A stretch of DNA of 64,000 bases, taken from the NCBI GenBank assembly GCA_001931905.2, contig MSJI02000836.1, positions 62,001-126,000 of the forward strand, in the 5' to 3' direction. The notes under the pieces are model-generated. The model saw only the letters and a program-made list of their open reading frames with translations, did no database searches and was not told where the DNA came from. Within the stretch, counting starts at the first letter, position 1. Every line of letters begins with the position of its first letter. Below are positions 21,647 through 34,668 of the stretch, one piece after another. A program made the translations under genes and the position numbers. Origin of the DNA: Cladosporium sp. IMV 00045. Lineage: Eukaryota; Ascomycota; Dothideomycetes; Cladosporiales; Cladosporiaceae.

Positions 21647-23335
21647 TCATAGACTGCGTTTCAAGACAGAGTTCTCCAGGCTTGTGGCTTTCACGTCAAA
21701 AGAGCATCTGATGCAAGCACGAATCACGTCTGCATGCTGCTCCCCAGCTTCGTCGTCGATCTCATCCGCCAGTCTCAACGCAGCATTGTACTCCGTTGCT
21801 GGATTTTTGGAGCCATCTTGATTCAAATCTGCATGAGTCAAGAGCTCCTCGAAGGGCTTGTTGAGGCAGAGCTCTATCAGCACGAGAGCAAGCGCGAATA
21901 ATGACTCGTTCAGGATGGGCCAGCTTGAGGCAAAATACGCGACCGCGCCACTCGTGGGGCTCTTTGAGGCTTGAGGACTGGGAACTGTTGTCGAAACGAA
22001 AGGATGATCGATCAGGACAAGATCTTTCTGCTGGAAGAATGTAATCTCCTTATGGCCCCATTGTCGTGGCAACCACGGCGTGTCGTGAAGATTCAACATC
22101 ATTGATGCCAGCACAACCGCAAGTCTGCGCCTGTCTCCCATGCTCAAGCGTCCGGTGCTCTTCTGGTTCTCCAGGATGTCGCCTAGCGACTTTACGGCCA
22201 CTGCATCTTTGTCGATGATGTGTTTTGTCGGCCGATACAACCCGTGGAGCTTTGCCGCCGACGTATCTGTCAAGTCACCTATGCAGTTACCACACTCGCG
22301 ATGTCGGATCTGTGTCATACTGACACACAAGTCCTCGATCTCGGTGGCATCAGCAGGAGCTTGTGACGGATTCGCCTTTGACGACTTGAAACCAACTGGA
22401 TCTTCAACGCGGACTCTGGATTTCCCAGCTTTCGGCCCTGAAAGCGATACGGCGCCGTCAACATTTGATTGCAACATTCGGATCTCCGTTTCCTCGTAGA
22501 TTCAGGGAGGGTCTGGGACCGAATGCGTTGTATGGTGCAATACAATTCGCAAGGTCAGTCCACTGCATTCCTCGAGCGTTGACAAATCGTTGTCAGCTTG
22601 ACTCAATGATCGCACGTGAAGACCTGCTTTATGAGTGGAATGACAAGTGGCATGAAGGGCTTTCTGAAGACTCGCAAACACGCTGGAAGCATGAACATGT
22701 AGAGTGCTTTGGCCTGCAAGGTTTCGGTGTTTTCTAATATTTTCCAGTTGCGAGCACTCCTTTCTAAGTTTACGGAGCGCATTGTTGTCTTTGTTGATTT
22801 GTCCCAGAAGGTCATCGTAGGCTGACCTTTTCAGAACAAATCTCCAGCGCTTGAGAGCTGCCCGAAACGAGTTCAAATCGTCGAAAGGTCCCTACACGAC
22901 ATGTCAGGTTTTTTACGCCGTAGTATCCAGTGAGCACGGTGACTTTACCTTGCCGTCAGGACCCAGCTTTAGCCTGACTCTAAAGTCTTCGAGTGCATCG
23001 TGCATACTTGTTGCAGTATTTACAAAGACCTTGAACGACTTGCCCAACTTCCTTTGCAGCGATCGATCCACTGATGCATCTGACCAAGCTTTGCCAGCGG
23101 TGTCATCAACCAGTTTTGTTAGGGTCGCGTCGTCCACACAGCCTGAAAGAACGATTTCCAGTGTAATCTTGAAAATTTCGCTCTCCACTGTCAACCGTCG
23201 AACCATATCAGCGAACTCTTCTGGATAGTTTCGTATCGACTTGACAAATCTGACACTTTCGCCATAGTGCTCGAGACCTGTGATTACCACAGATGTCGCA
23301 CCTAGTGCAAGCCCCACCACTTCTAGGCCCGACAT
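21647..23335 (-). CDS. DUF7580-type protein: helical N-terminus plus kinase-like C-terminal domain
   Basis: Member of a large ascomycete family usually annotated only as DUF7580. Exons: 23335-22949, 22891-22544, 22492-21647 (526 aa). Introns are 57 bp (GTAAAG, CTGAC branch) and 51 bp (GTATTG, acceptor ACGAG, less certain). The N-terminus MSGLEVVGLALGATSVVI resembles the amphipathic/hydrophobic start of fungal HeLo-like and NLR N-terminal domains. An alpha-helical region follows to about residue 240. From about 360 to 526 there is a conserved block (DRRRLAVVLASMMLNLHDTPWL, KEITFF, PFVS, FALALVLIELCL) that looks like the C-lobe of a degenerate protein kinase; I see no HRD or DFG motif. Role unknown. 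The gene is divergent from a broken C2H2 gene of a family often found near NLR-type genes. A cell-death or non-self role is inference. Confidence 0.78.
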
Positions 23336-23664
23336 TGTGATGTGCTTGAGATTAAAGCACGTGAAAGGCTGATTCTCGAGTTTTCTCAGATGCTTATCTT
23401 TTGAGGGGTCGACAAGGCGCAGCTGAGCTCTTGCAGCTCGCCAACGCAGTTTGCAAAGGCGAGTATGGACTTGGCCAGTCATTGCGCCCGATGTAAGCAT
23501 GCATCATGTGTTCAGGCGGCATTAAAAATTAAACGCCATGCCTTGCACCCGTCATGGCGCAGCTGATCCAGCCCCCCCCCCCCTTCTCTCCCACCCTTCG
23601 TCGACACTCCACCGCATCCTGCGCTCCTCTCTTCTCCGAGTCAAGATTAATTATCTAATCCAAG
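23336..23664. promoter_or_regulatory. Divergent promoter with poly-C tract
   Basis: 329 bp between the DUF7580 ATG and the C2H2-gene ATG. It includes a 12-C run at 23572-23583 followed by CT-rich sequence just before the rightward gene, and TTAAAAATTAAA near 23520. No clear TATA box. Confidence 0.5.
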
Positions 23665-25627
23665 ATGTCGATACCTATGAGTGTTCAGAAATGCCTTGAT
23701 GGCTTCCCCTTGGAGCTTGACGCGGACGGAAATGACATACTGGACGAACTTGGCCGCTTTAAGATATGGCGAGGCAATGTCTCAGCTCACTGCCCGGCGT
23801 ATAGCCGTAGATCACTGGAGTGTCGCCTTCGAGACTCCTTCAGTCTGAAGAAGACAGTTCTATCGTTCTTAGAATATCTCGAGAAAGCTCTTGAATATTT
23901 TCGGGAAGTATCTCTCAAGCCGCATCCTTTACCGACCGAGTCAGATCCAGTGAAAACTGCTTCAGGGGACGATGATGACTGTTCATACCACTCCAACGTG
24001 GGCAATGCCAGCGAAGAGATGTTTGAACTCAGCGACGAATCAGACACAAAGGACACCGACCTCATTCAGAGCGCTCTAGACAGGGTCCATGAAATCATTA
24101 CTTGCTTGTTCTGCTTTTCGATGGCCCTCCGAGATCCTGGACGTGCGGATGCCACAAGAAACGGGCCAGACGTAGATTACTTTGTTGCACATGCTACCGA
24201 ACATGTTCGTGCAAAATTCCCTACCGCGCCTGAATTCTTGGTGGAACGACTTGGCAGAGCCATTGCGGCGCATCGACAATATTTCAAATACCGCGAGACT
24301 CATCACGAATTGCTCCTGGAAGAAATCAAAGAGAAGGGTCTGAAGCCAGAGAACTGTCGAGCACACTCGCTACGTCCCTACCGGGGGTGAAGTCTGCTGT
24401 CGAACCTCGATCAGACTCATATGGCAGTTCGACCTACACACCGACGTCATATGCTGGCACCGTTATTGGTTCCGATGAACTAGCGATGCCCTCGTGGCCT
24501 CCTAGTGCCCACAATGGTGATCCTTTTGAGTGTCCCATTTGTTTCCGCATTGTTGAGGCTGGCTCAAATCAGTCTTGGTACCAGCACGTGTTTGAGGATG
24601 TTCCTCCGTACATGTGCACGCAAAGCAACTGCATGATCGCGACCAGGCCATTCTCACGACGTCGCGACTGGGCCCATCATGAGAAGCATGCTCACCGTAC
24701 AACGTGGCCCTGCCCGTTGAATTGTGACAAGACTTTGCCCACAGTGGACCAACTCTAGACTCACCTTCGATCATTGCATGGCCAGAACTTCGAGCGTCTC
24801 GAGCTACAGCAGATTTCAACGGCATTCATAGCGGAAGACACGGCATTCGTGTGTCCCCTGTGCGGGACGAGCTCTCTTAGCTTCAGAGACGGGACCAAGC
24901 ACGTTGGTCACCATTTTGAGCACCTCGCTCTTTTCGCGCTACCACATGTACTTTTCGATGCCCAAGATTTCACCAACCTGGATTTCGATCTCCATCACGA
25001 ATTCGAACATGTATCTCATGAAAGTGACATGAGCACATTGCCAAATAAGTTGTACTTCACCGTTGAGCAGCGATTGATATCGCTTTCACGACTAATGGCT
25101 TTCCAGAGTATGTTGAAAGGGTCGGGAAGATGCTCGGCGCCGATTCGAAACAGATGCTGGACAACAGTCGATATAGATGCGAGGTGAAAGGTTGTGGTTG
25201 GACCTGCAAGACTCCAAATGAAGTTTTCTCGCACATGGACGACACTCACAAGGATCAGACGCCGGCAGACAAAGCTCTGGGTCAGGCTTGTGGTACGACG
25301 GTTTTGATGGAATATCCCGCGGGGCTTGAAAGGTTTGTAGTCCACTTCAGGCGGGAGACTGATCAGAAAGTTCAAGAAGACAAAGATTTCGTCGAGGAAT
25401 CCGAAAATGATGTGCATGTCTCCGGTTCGGCGCCGATCGCATGTCATCCAAAGGTCAGTTTCAGCAGAGTAATACAAGCGAGGAGGACATCGACACCTCT
25501 GGAGGCAAGCTCAGGACAATACGGGTTCGGCTACACCCATCTCACGAAATGCCTACAGTATAGCAGGAAGGGCAATTTGCGGGACTTGGCTCGTCGGATC
25601 GAAACGTCGACTGGATTTATGCGATGA
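23665..25627 (+). pseudogene. Broken C2H2 zinc-finger gene (fungal STAND/NLR-associated family)
   Basis: The N-terminal part (23665 to about 24355) has the family start LDADGNDILDELGRFKIWRGN, a helical region and KYRETHHELLLEEI. The frame then shifts: family-like TLATSLPGVKSA continues one frame away, so about one base is missing near 24350-24360. Next come zinc-finger segments (FECPICFRIVE, SWYQHVF, YMCTQSNC, WAHHEKHAH, WPCPLNC) until an in-frame TAG at 24756-24758. The same frame resumes with THLRSLHG, CPLCG and KHVGHHFEHLALFALP. A possible intron near 25060-25110 leads to EYVERVGKMLG and another C-x4-C finger-like element (YRCEVKGCGW), ending at 25627. With a frameshift plus a stop I call it a pseudogene. 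Sequencing error at both sites is the alternative. Confidence 0.7.
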
Positions 25628-25956
25628 TCATCTTATTGTTTTGAGAGATGTGAGAAATTCTGGTGCTCGAAATCAAATCATCCAAGCGACTGGAGAGCGA
25701 GTTTCTTGCTTAATATCTAACGTGACCGACGTATCGGGCTCCCGACATTTCAGTCTCAAACGACACAAGACATCTCTCGCGGGGCAGCGTAGCATGGACT
25801 TGCGATCATTTTCCTCGTTCGACGTGGCCCATGATCTCCTCCGTCAATTCAATATAGCTATTTTCTCGGCAAGGCTTCTGTTTCATGATGTTCTCCGAGC
25901 TCAGAGTTCGTCGAATCGATCCTAGGTCTGCTCACGCCTTTCATATCCCTCAAACC
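25628..25956. other. Intergenic region
   Basis: About 330 bp between two convergent loci. Short ORFs here could be the decayed tail of the C2H2 pseudogene, but nothing can be matched to that family. Confidence 0.45.
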
Positions 25957-27874
<1,918 letters not shown>

Positions 27875-28897
27875 TCACTCAAACCTCAACTCCCACGCAT
27901 CCCCAATCCTCTCATTATCCCCACCCAAACCCCCAACAACAACCATTCTCTCCACATCGTTACCACCACCAACAACCGCACCACCAAACCAACCCCTCGG
28001 CTCCGGCCTCTCCCCTCCAACCTCCACCCTCCTCCACTCCCTCCCCTCAACATCCCACCCCCACCAATCCCCCAACATCTTCCCCGCCCCCTCATGCCCC
28101 AGCACCGAAGGATCCGCCTCCCCAGCCCCCGTCACCAACCACAACCTCCCATCCACCTTCAAAGCCAGCAAAGCAGCAACACTCCTCCTCCCCGGCCCCC
28201 TCACTCCATCCGCCTCAAACTCCCAACTCTCCCAAACCCCTTTCCCAACATCGTAAGAATCCAGCACGCCGCCCACCTCGCTTTTGCCGTCGAACCCGCC
28301 CATTCTCCAAACCTTGCCCGCGGCGAAACAGAGACTCGTGCCTCCCCTCTCCACACCTGGCGCGGACGGTAGCTCAGTCCACGTCCTGTGACTTACGTCA
28401 AAAGCCCAGAAATCGCGCAAACGGCCGGAGGCGGGACAGCCGGCGTGGATGAATATCGTTGTTTCCCCGTCGGTTGTGGCGGCGTGGTAGCTGCGCGGGG
28501 AGGGAGAAGGAGCGCTGGGGTCCGAGGGTTTCAGGAGAGACCAGCTTTTCGTGCTGGTGTCGAATGTCCAGAAACTGCCATTCTCCGACAGGGCAGTCAT
28601 CGAGCTGCCGCCGCGGCCGCCGAAGGCGTAGAGTTTTCCTTGCAGGGAGACGAGGGAGGCGCCGACGCGGGGGGTGGGAGATTCATCAGGTGGAGTTTGC
28701 AGTGTTTGGGGGTCATTGTTGCCCGTGGAGGAGAGGAAGTGGACGTTACCGTCTCGAGGCTGTCTAGGAACCAACTCGCCCCCAAAGATGTAGACTTCAT
28801 CACCGATAGAGGCGACGGAATGGGAGGAGCGTTTCAACACGTCGTGTGAGGCGAGCTTGTGCCATGAGGCTTTGATGGGAGGGGCGGTGGTGGCCAT
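27875..28897 (-). CDS. Kelch-repeat protein
   Basis: 340 aa, intronless, starting MATTAPPIKASWHKL. Several Kelch units are visible: HSVASIGDEVYIFGGE, GASLVSLQGKLYAFGGRG, SYHAATTDGETTIFIHAG, GTSLCFAAGKVWRMGGFDG, SVAALLALKVDGRLWLVTGAG and WFGGAVVGGG. Together with the terminal strand they would form a six-bladed beta-propeller occupying the whole protein. There is no BTB, F-box or signal peptide, so it is probably a soluble binding protein. Similar stand-alone propellers in fungi resemble plant nitrile-specifier proteins, but enzyme activity cannot be claimed from this sequence. The propeller core is confident, the role unknown. Codons near the C-terminal end are strongly GC-rich. Confidence 0.85.
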   Translation of the reverse strand: MATTAPPIKASWHKLASHDVLKRSSHSVASIGDEVYIFGGELVPRQPRDGNVHFLSSTGNNDPQTLQTPPDESPTPRVGASLVSLQGKLYAFGGRGGSSMTALSENGSFWTFDTSTKSWSLLKPSDPSAPSPSPRSYHAATTDGETTIFIHAGCPASGRLRDFWAFDVSHRTWTELPSAPGVERGGTSLCFAAGKVWRMGGFDGKSEVGGVLDSYDVGKGVWESWEFEADGVRGPGRRSVAALLALKVDGRLWLVTGAGEADPSVLGHEGAGKMLGDWWGWDVEGREWRRVEVGGERPEPRGWFGGAVVGGGNDVERMVVVGGLGGDNERIGDAWELRFE

Positions 28898-29891
28898 CGC
28901 GTCAGTGATGTTGTAAAATCGAAGTCTATGGGGACAAGAGTGAGGAGGTGAAGAACTACAGAGAAGTAGATAGTGGTATCTTCTTTGCTCTTTTCTAGCT
29001 AAAACAAAACAAGATAATGATTACTTAAAGATAAGACAATCACAGAAAAATCATACGATTGACAATCAAACCAAGAGGCATCATGCCCCTCACTCGACTC
29101 TCAACAAGGCAAAGCATAACGAGGGTCACTCACGCATCTTGATTCGTCGCAGAGAGCAAGAAATCGAACGATCATCAACGCCAAATCCTCTATCCATTAA
29201 GGTACTTCCCCACCCACCGTAGATGAAGCTTCATGGGATTGATGACTACACTCTTGCAGCAAGCAGTGAAGATAACTGAAGACCTGTTTTCACAACGAAA
29301 AAGGCACACTTTTCTTATTCTTATTTTTTTGGAGATTGAGAGATAACTACCCAAAGAGTTGCAGAAGCCGTAGCGGGAGACCTTCGTCTCGACATGAGCG
29401 ACGAAAACGTGGGATTGGGAAGAAGAAAACACATTCAAGACATGTCGATTTCCCACTCTCGCTCACGGAAGAGAAGTAGCAATAATAAATGAGAAAAGAA
29501 GTATAACTTGCCATTTTCGAGGCCCTACTAACTCGGGACCCTGTCTTGCTTTCTGATAAAAACATCCAGACGCTGAAATTGGTATCTTGTCTAATCGTTC
29601 ATCCGACCCGCCTTTTTCCTTTTCCTGCCTGGCCTGGCCTGTGTTTGCCGCCTTATCCAAAAAAAAAAAAAAATCCATCGACAGAAAAGAGAAGAAAAAG
29701 AGATGAAGGAACGAGAGAAAAGAAAAATCTACGTAGAAAAAAACCAGAACACAACAAAAGAAAAAACCAGTCATTAGCAAAGAATCAAAAGAAACCCTCC
29801 TCCTTCCCTCTCCTCTTCTTCTCTCTCCATCCATAATCAATGATGATTAAACATTACCCCCTCCCCCCTCTCCCTCTTCTCTTTCAAAAAC
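28898..29891. other. Intergenic region with A-rich tract
   Basis: About 990 bp between the Kelch gene promoter and the 3' end of the large disordered-protein gene. Contains a 15-A homopolymer at 29658-29672 and purine-rich sequence. Likely UTRs; no gene seen. Confidence 0.5.
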
Positions 29892-32800
29892 CTAATCATT
29901 CAACCCAAACGCCTTCCTCAGCATCCCAAACTTCTTCTTCTTCCCCGTCTTCGCCGAATACGCCGCACCGCCCTGGCCATCCTCATCCTTGACATCATCC
30001 GCGAATCCCACATGCACTCTGCCCCCGGAACCAGCACCGGCGGCACCGCCCTCAACCGCTCCGTCGGAATTACTCCAGCTCCTGCCGATATCCGGCCGCA
30101 TGCTGCGCGCCAGCTTGACGGCCTGCTCGTGCCTGCTCAGCCCGTCGGAGGTGCTGGGGCGGAGTTCGGTCAGGCGAGGGGGTGGGGGGAGGGGCCAGTC
30201 TGCGCCCGATCCGGCGTCTTTGTTGTCTGCAGGTTTGGTTTTGCCGTTGCTGTTGGCGAAGTAGTCTTGGTGGTCTTGCTGCGCGGTGGAAGTGCGGCGT
30301 TGGAGTTTGCCCGGGCGGGGGCTGGCGGGGCCGGAGGTGTTGATGGTGGGTACTGGGGGTGGAGGGGAGTTGAGAGCGGGGCGTTGGGAGGTGTTGCTGT
30401 TCGTGCGGCGGCGGAGGAGACTTCCCATGAAACCGCGGCGTTTGGGGAGGGCTTCGGTGCTGGCGTTGGGGTGGTGCGGTTGTTCGGGTTCGGGTTTGCG
30501 GAGGCTGCCTTTTGAGAGGGCGCTGCCTTCGTTTGCGGTGTTTAGGGATGCTGCGGTGTGGCCGTTCGTCATGCCTAGGTTTTTGCGGGCGGCTGCCATT
30601 GCTTTCTCTACGTCGGCGGAGTCGGGGACGATGGGCTTGGTTTGCTTAGTGCGTCTGCGTGAGGCCATGCGGGGGTCATCGTCGTCCTCGTCTGAGAGAT
30701 CTGTCGAGTCGCCGTCTTCTTGGCCACGTCTCCGGGGGATCCCACGTACGGGGGTGAGATCGGCGGGTATCACGGCTGGAGAGCCAGGTTCATCATCATC
30801 AGAGTCCGCAAAACGGCTGCGGAAGAACGACGACTTCTGAGCCTTCTCGCGCTCATCTTCGTCATCAGAATCAGCAAAGCGAGACTTGAACTTGCCAGCC
30901 ATGCCACCTGCCCCCGATTTCGGACGTGCACTCACTGGCGCCTTGCCAGGTGCCTTCGCATTCGTGTTGCGCATGGAATTAGGACCACGCAGCGTCTTAG
31001 CATTATCCGCAGGCGCAGCACGCATAGACTCCTTCAATTGCTTACGACCACCAAAGAATGAGCCCGACGGCGAAAGCGAGCGGACGCTGAAAGCCTTCCT
31101 CTCCTTGGCAGTTGGGTTGGGCGAGATCGGACGTTGCTGATCGGTGTCCATGGACATGGAACGCATGCTTCGTCGCATGGAGTACTTGCCAGATGCATCT
31201 GCATTCGACTGGGAAGGTCTCCTCTTCTTCTTGAAACTGCTTTCAGAATCCGAGTCGTCTGCAGGCACTGCAGGTGGCGGCAGCTTCTTAACGAGTTTCG
31301 CGCTGGCCGAGATGTTCTCGCTGCTAGCCTGCAGTCTTGGAAAGGGGCCATCTTGAGTGGGAAGGTCGGGACTTTGCGCAATCTTGGACATGGCGCCGCC
31401 AGCAGCAGCGCTGGGCATTGCTGATCCGCTTGCAGACATGGGTCTCGCGTTCTGTCTTTGCGCTGGCTTTGACGGGATGTACTCAGACTGAGGTCTGTCA
31501 CGCATGCTAGACCTCATGCCCCCTCCACCTTCGCGCAATGAAGATCGCATTTGCACACCATTCGTAGGAGCTGGAGTCGGCTCGGGAGGACCGCGCATGC
31601 TCTTCCTCATAGCCGGCTTTGCATTCTGCGCTGGTGCTTGTTTTGGAGGTGCCGGGTTCATTAACATCTCAACCCTGTCTGTTGAAGCAGTCTTCTTCAT
31701 AGCAGACTTCTTCTTGGGTCGGTTGGCAAGAGCAGCCGACGTGTTCCTATACTCGTCATCGGACGAGAAGTGGCTTCGTTCGATTTGCTCCCGCTGCTGC
31801 TTGCTCAACTGCTTCCAGTACGATGTAGCATGACTCCAATCGGTGGGAACAGGACGCGCTTCTTCTTTCGAGGTCCGCCTCGCTGCCTGTCGTGCAGATG
31901 GGCTTTCTGGTGCTGGCTCCTGCTTGGGCTCCTGCTTTCGCTTCGGCTTTGACTTCGTGACAGGACTCTCTACAATGGCATCAAGGCTAGCGAAACCACC
32001 GTCTTCGAGATCTGAAAGGTCTTCCGCCGCATCACTGAAGATAGCGCTGTCATCAGAATCAGACTCAGCAATGTCGCTAAGCTGTGAGACAGGACGTTCA
32101 TCTTCACTTTCTTGGATGAAGGGGTCTTGAGACGTGATTGGTGCGACGAAAGGCTTGTCTTGCACCGGCTCCTCCTTTTGCTTGTTGTCAGTCTCCACCG
32201 CAACGGCAGTGGCAGGAGCAGCGACAGGAACATCGTCTTCGTCCGGCTCGGCGGTCCATCCGCCTGGTACAGAGAACCTTTCAAGCGACGATCTCGGAGG
32301 TGGCGACTCTGCACGAGGCGCTTCTTCGAGCTTCTTCTCTTCCTCGCCAGGCGTTGGAGGCTGAAGACTAATTTCGGGAACATGCTCTTCCTCCTCTGCC
32401 TTCTTTTCTTCTTTGGTGGTAGGCTCAGGGGGAAGGCCAATGACTTGTGTGGCCGCTGCTTTCGCGGTGGCATCACCTGCGTCCAGTTCAGTCGCCGGGG
32501 CCGCTTCGTCTTCGCTTTCATCGCTGCTGTATGTGGGGCCATCACGTGAAGTGACCTCCGGCGGCATCGGGTCGTTGTCTTGCTTTTCTTCCTTCTCGTG
32601 TTTCTCGTCATTCGCCTTCTTGGCTAGAATCGCGCCGATCGCATGATCATTGCTGGCTTCGTGCCTGTCAGGCGGCCGCTCAGTGACCTTCTCCGCAACC
32701 TCCTGCTGCATTCTCGGCGGACGAACGCTTCCAAACGATGGCAATGCAGGGCGAGGCTTCATGATCTCGTCCATGTCATCATCCACAATCGGGGAGACTT

Positions 32801-34668
32801 CTCTCACGCCAGTGTTACGCGAAGAAGGAGTGACAGGTGCTTCAATTTCTTCAGGCTGCTCCGTGAAGCTCACCCGCACACTCTTCTTTTTCTTTCCTGC
32901 CGAGCTTTCAATCGAGGGTGTCTCGGATGTTTCGCTCATTGCCTTACGCACAGGCGATGTGGCAAAAGCCATGGGAGAGCCGGTGCGAATTGAAGATGAA
33001 GGCGAGTGCTTCATTGCTGACTTGACGGGGGAAATACCGCGCTCCGGTGGATCGTGTCGGGTGTTAGGCATGATAGGCGTGGCTGAGAAATGCGCTGATC
33101 GAGATGGACTGTTGGAGTTTCCCCTTCCACGCCCACTGCTGTCAGAACCAGATCGAGGTACATCCAGACTTTCCGATCGGTTACTGGACCCAATCGGCGT
33201 GACAGCGGTAGTGGCCGGACGAACAGGCGACCGTGCATATCCATTGGTAGGTCTTGGTCGTGCTTTGGAATTGCCATCGCCTTCCGCCTCTCGTTCACCT
33301 TCAGAATCCTCTCGGACAACGGAAGGCTGCTTTTGTAAAACACCAGCCGCTCGAGGTGAAGACGGGCTAAGACTCATGTCATCTCGCGCCAGATTTCGAG
33401 AAGGCGGCTCTATTTGTGTGTTGACAGCAGACAATGTCGGCTTAGTTCGTCGAGCCGGGTTATCGCCACCAGTCACGACTATGCTCGGTTGTTGAGGAGG
33501 TAGTGCAGGCACAATAGTCCTGGTGTTCGGATCGTATTCGCCAGGTTTTGGAGCCTGTGGTTTCGTATACTCTGGCGAAGGAGGTTCCTGGACACGTACT
33601 GCCGCTCGAGGTTTTGTGATGAACGTACGACTGGCGGGATCGTAGATCATGATCGGAGCCAGATCTTCTTCTTGTGGTGCAGTTTGTTCGTTTGCGCGCG
33701 CCAGATGGCTACCCTGGGCGTTGGTCGCAGTCTGTTTCTTCTTCACGGGCTTGTTGGCCGCAGACGAAACCTCGTGTGGTACATTATTCGTGTTCTGTGT
33801 GCGCGCGCCATCTGAAGTCGCTGGTCTAGTCGTAGATTTGTCGCTAAGTGTCCCTGTAGGTCCACTGAACCAAGAGCTCTTAGATTTACTCGGCGACGGG
33901 CCTGTGGTAGGAGAGTGACCTTGCGCGGAGATTGGTCGAGAAAAGTTGACCGTCCCAGTACTGCCTTGACGCTCCACCTCTTGAACATCGGGAAGGGTGG
34001 TGAGTTTGCGCCCAGAATTTGCCGCATTACTACTCGCGCGATCGACGCTCATCCCTCTATTCTTCCCGCGCGGCGTGGGCGACATGATGCGCTGGGGAGG
34101 CTCGGTGCTCGCCGAGCGCTGATGGGTGCCTCGAACGTTGGACGGGAGGGCTGGTACAGGCGGCGCTTCGGGCGCAGGACTGACGGGACCGTTCTGGCGA
34201 CCGGGAGAAGGTGATCTGAATGTGCGCTCGCTCATGGAACCATTGCTGTTGTTTCTCTGTAGACCTCCCCTGCCAAATCCGGCTCGTGCGCCGCTACCGA
34301 CGACGCTGTTGCTGCCTATTGAGGTCTGCGAGCCTCTCCGTACCATGCGCTTGGTTTGGACGTTGCCGACGGGCTCGGGCGAGGTTGTATGTGATCGCAA
34401 GGCGGCAGCGGCGGCAGCAGACGAAAGACCGGTCTGGGATTGGGATCGGGCGATGAAGGCCTGGCTCGCAGCGGTTGCGGCGGCATTGGAGGTGTTGCGG
34501 TCGACTGGCTGGAGGAGTGTCAGTCTTGCAGCTTGTATATGCGCGAGTGCGCAGGCCGATTGAGAGAAATCATATTCGCGGAATAGATGTGGCAGACAGG
34601 TTTTTGGGAAATAGATGACGTACCGGGTTGGCCGAGCTGCCTCGCCGTCGCGAAAACATGTTAGGCAT
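29892..34668 (-). CDS. Large disordered protein, probable eisosome organiser (Seg1/SegA type)
   Basis: Exons 34668-34624 and 34508-29892 (1553 aa). The 115-bp intron (GTACGT, GACTGAC branch, CTCCAG) joins MPNMFSRRRGSSANP to PVDRNTSNAAATAAS. The N-terminus has an alanine-rich helix and ALRSHTTSPEPVG followed by VQTKRMVRRGS, a well conserved start in filamentous fungi. The middle is Ser/Pro/Glu-rich and disordered. Further motifs are YWKQLSKQQREQIERSHF near residue 970, several RxSMR basic motifs, and two SRFADSDDE acidic motifs near 1225-1255. I recall this architecture from Seg1/SegA eisosome proteins that organise Pil1 domains under the plasma membrane. That assignment is from memory of the motif pattern, not a search. 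There is no catalytic domain or membrane segment. Confidence 0.6.

Noticed and set aside
29658..29672. Poly-A tract considered as a retrotransposon tail
   Set aside because: No target-site duplication or element ORF nearby; simple homopolymer.
32650..33495. 281-codon ORF opposite the large disordered-protein gene
   Set aside because: Antisense shadow of biased codons; the other strand has the conserved motifs and intron.
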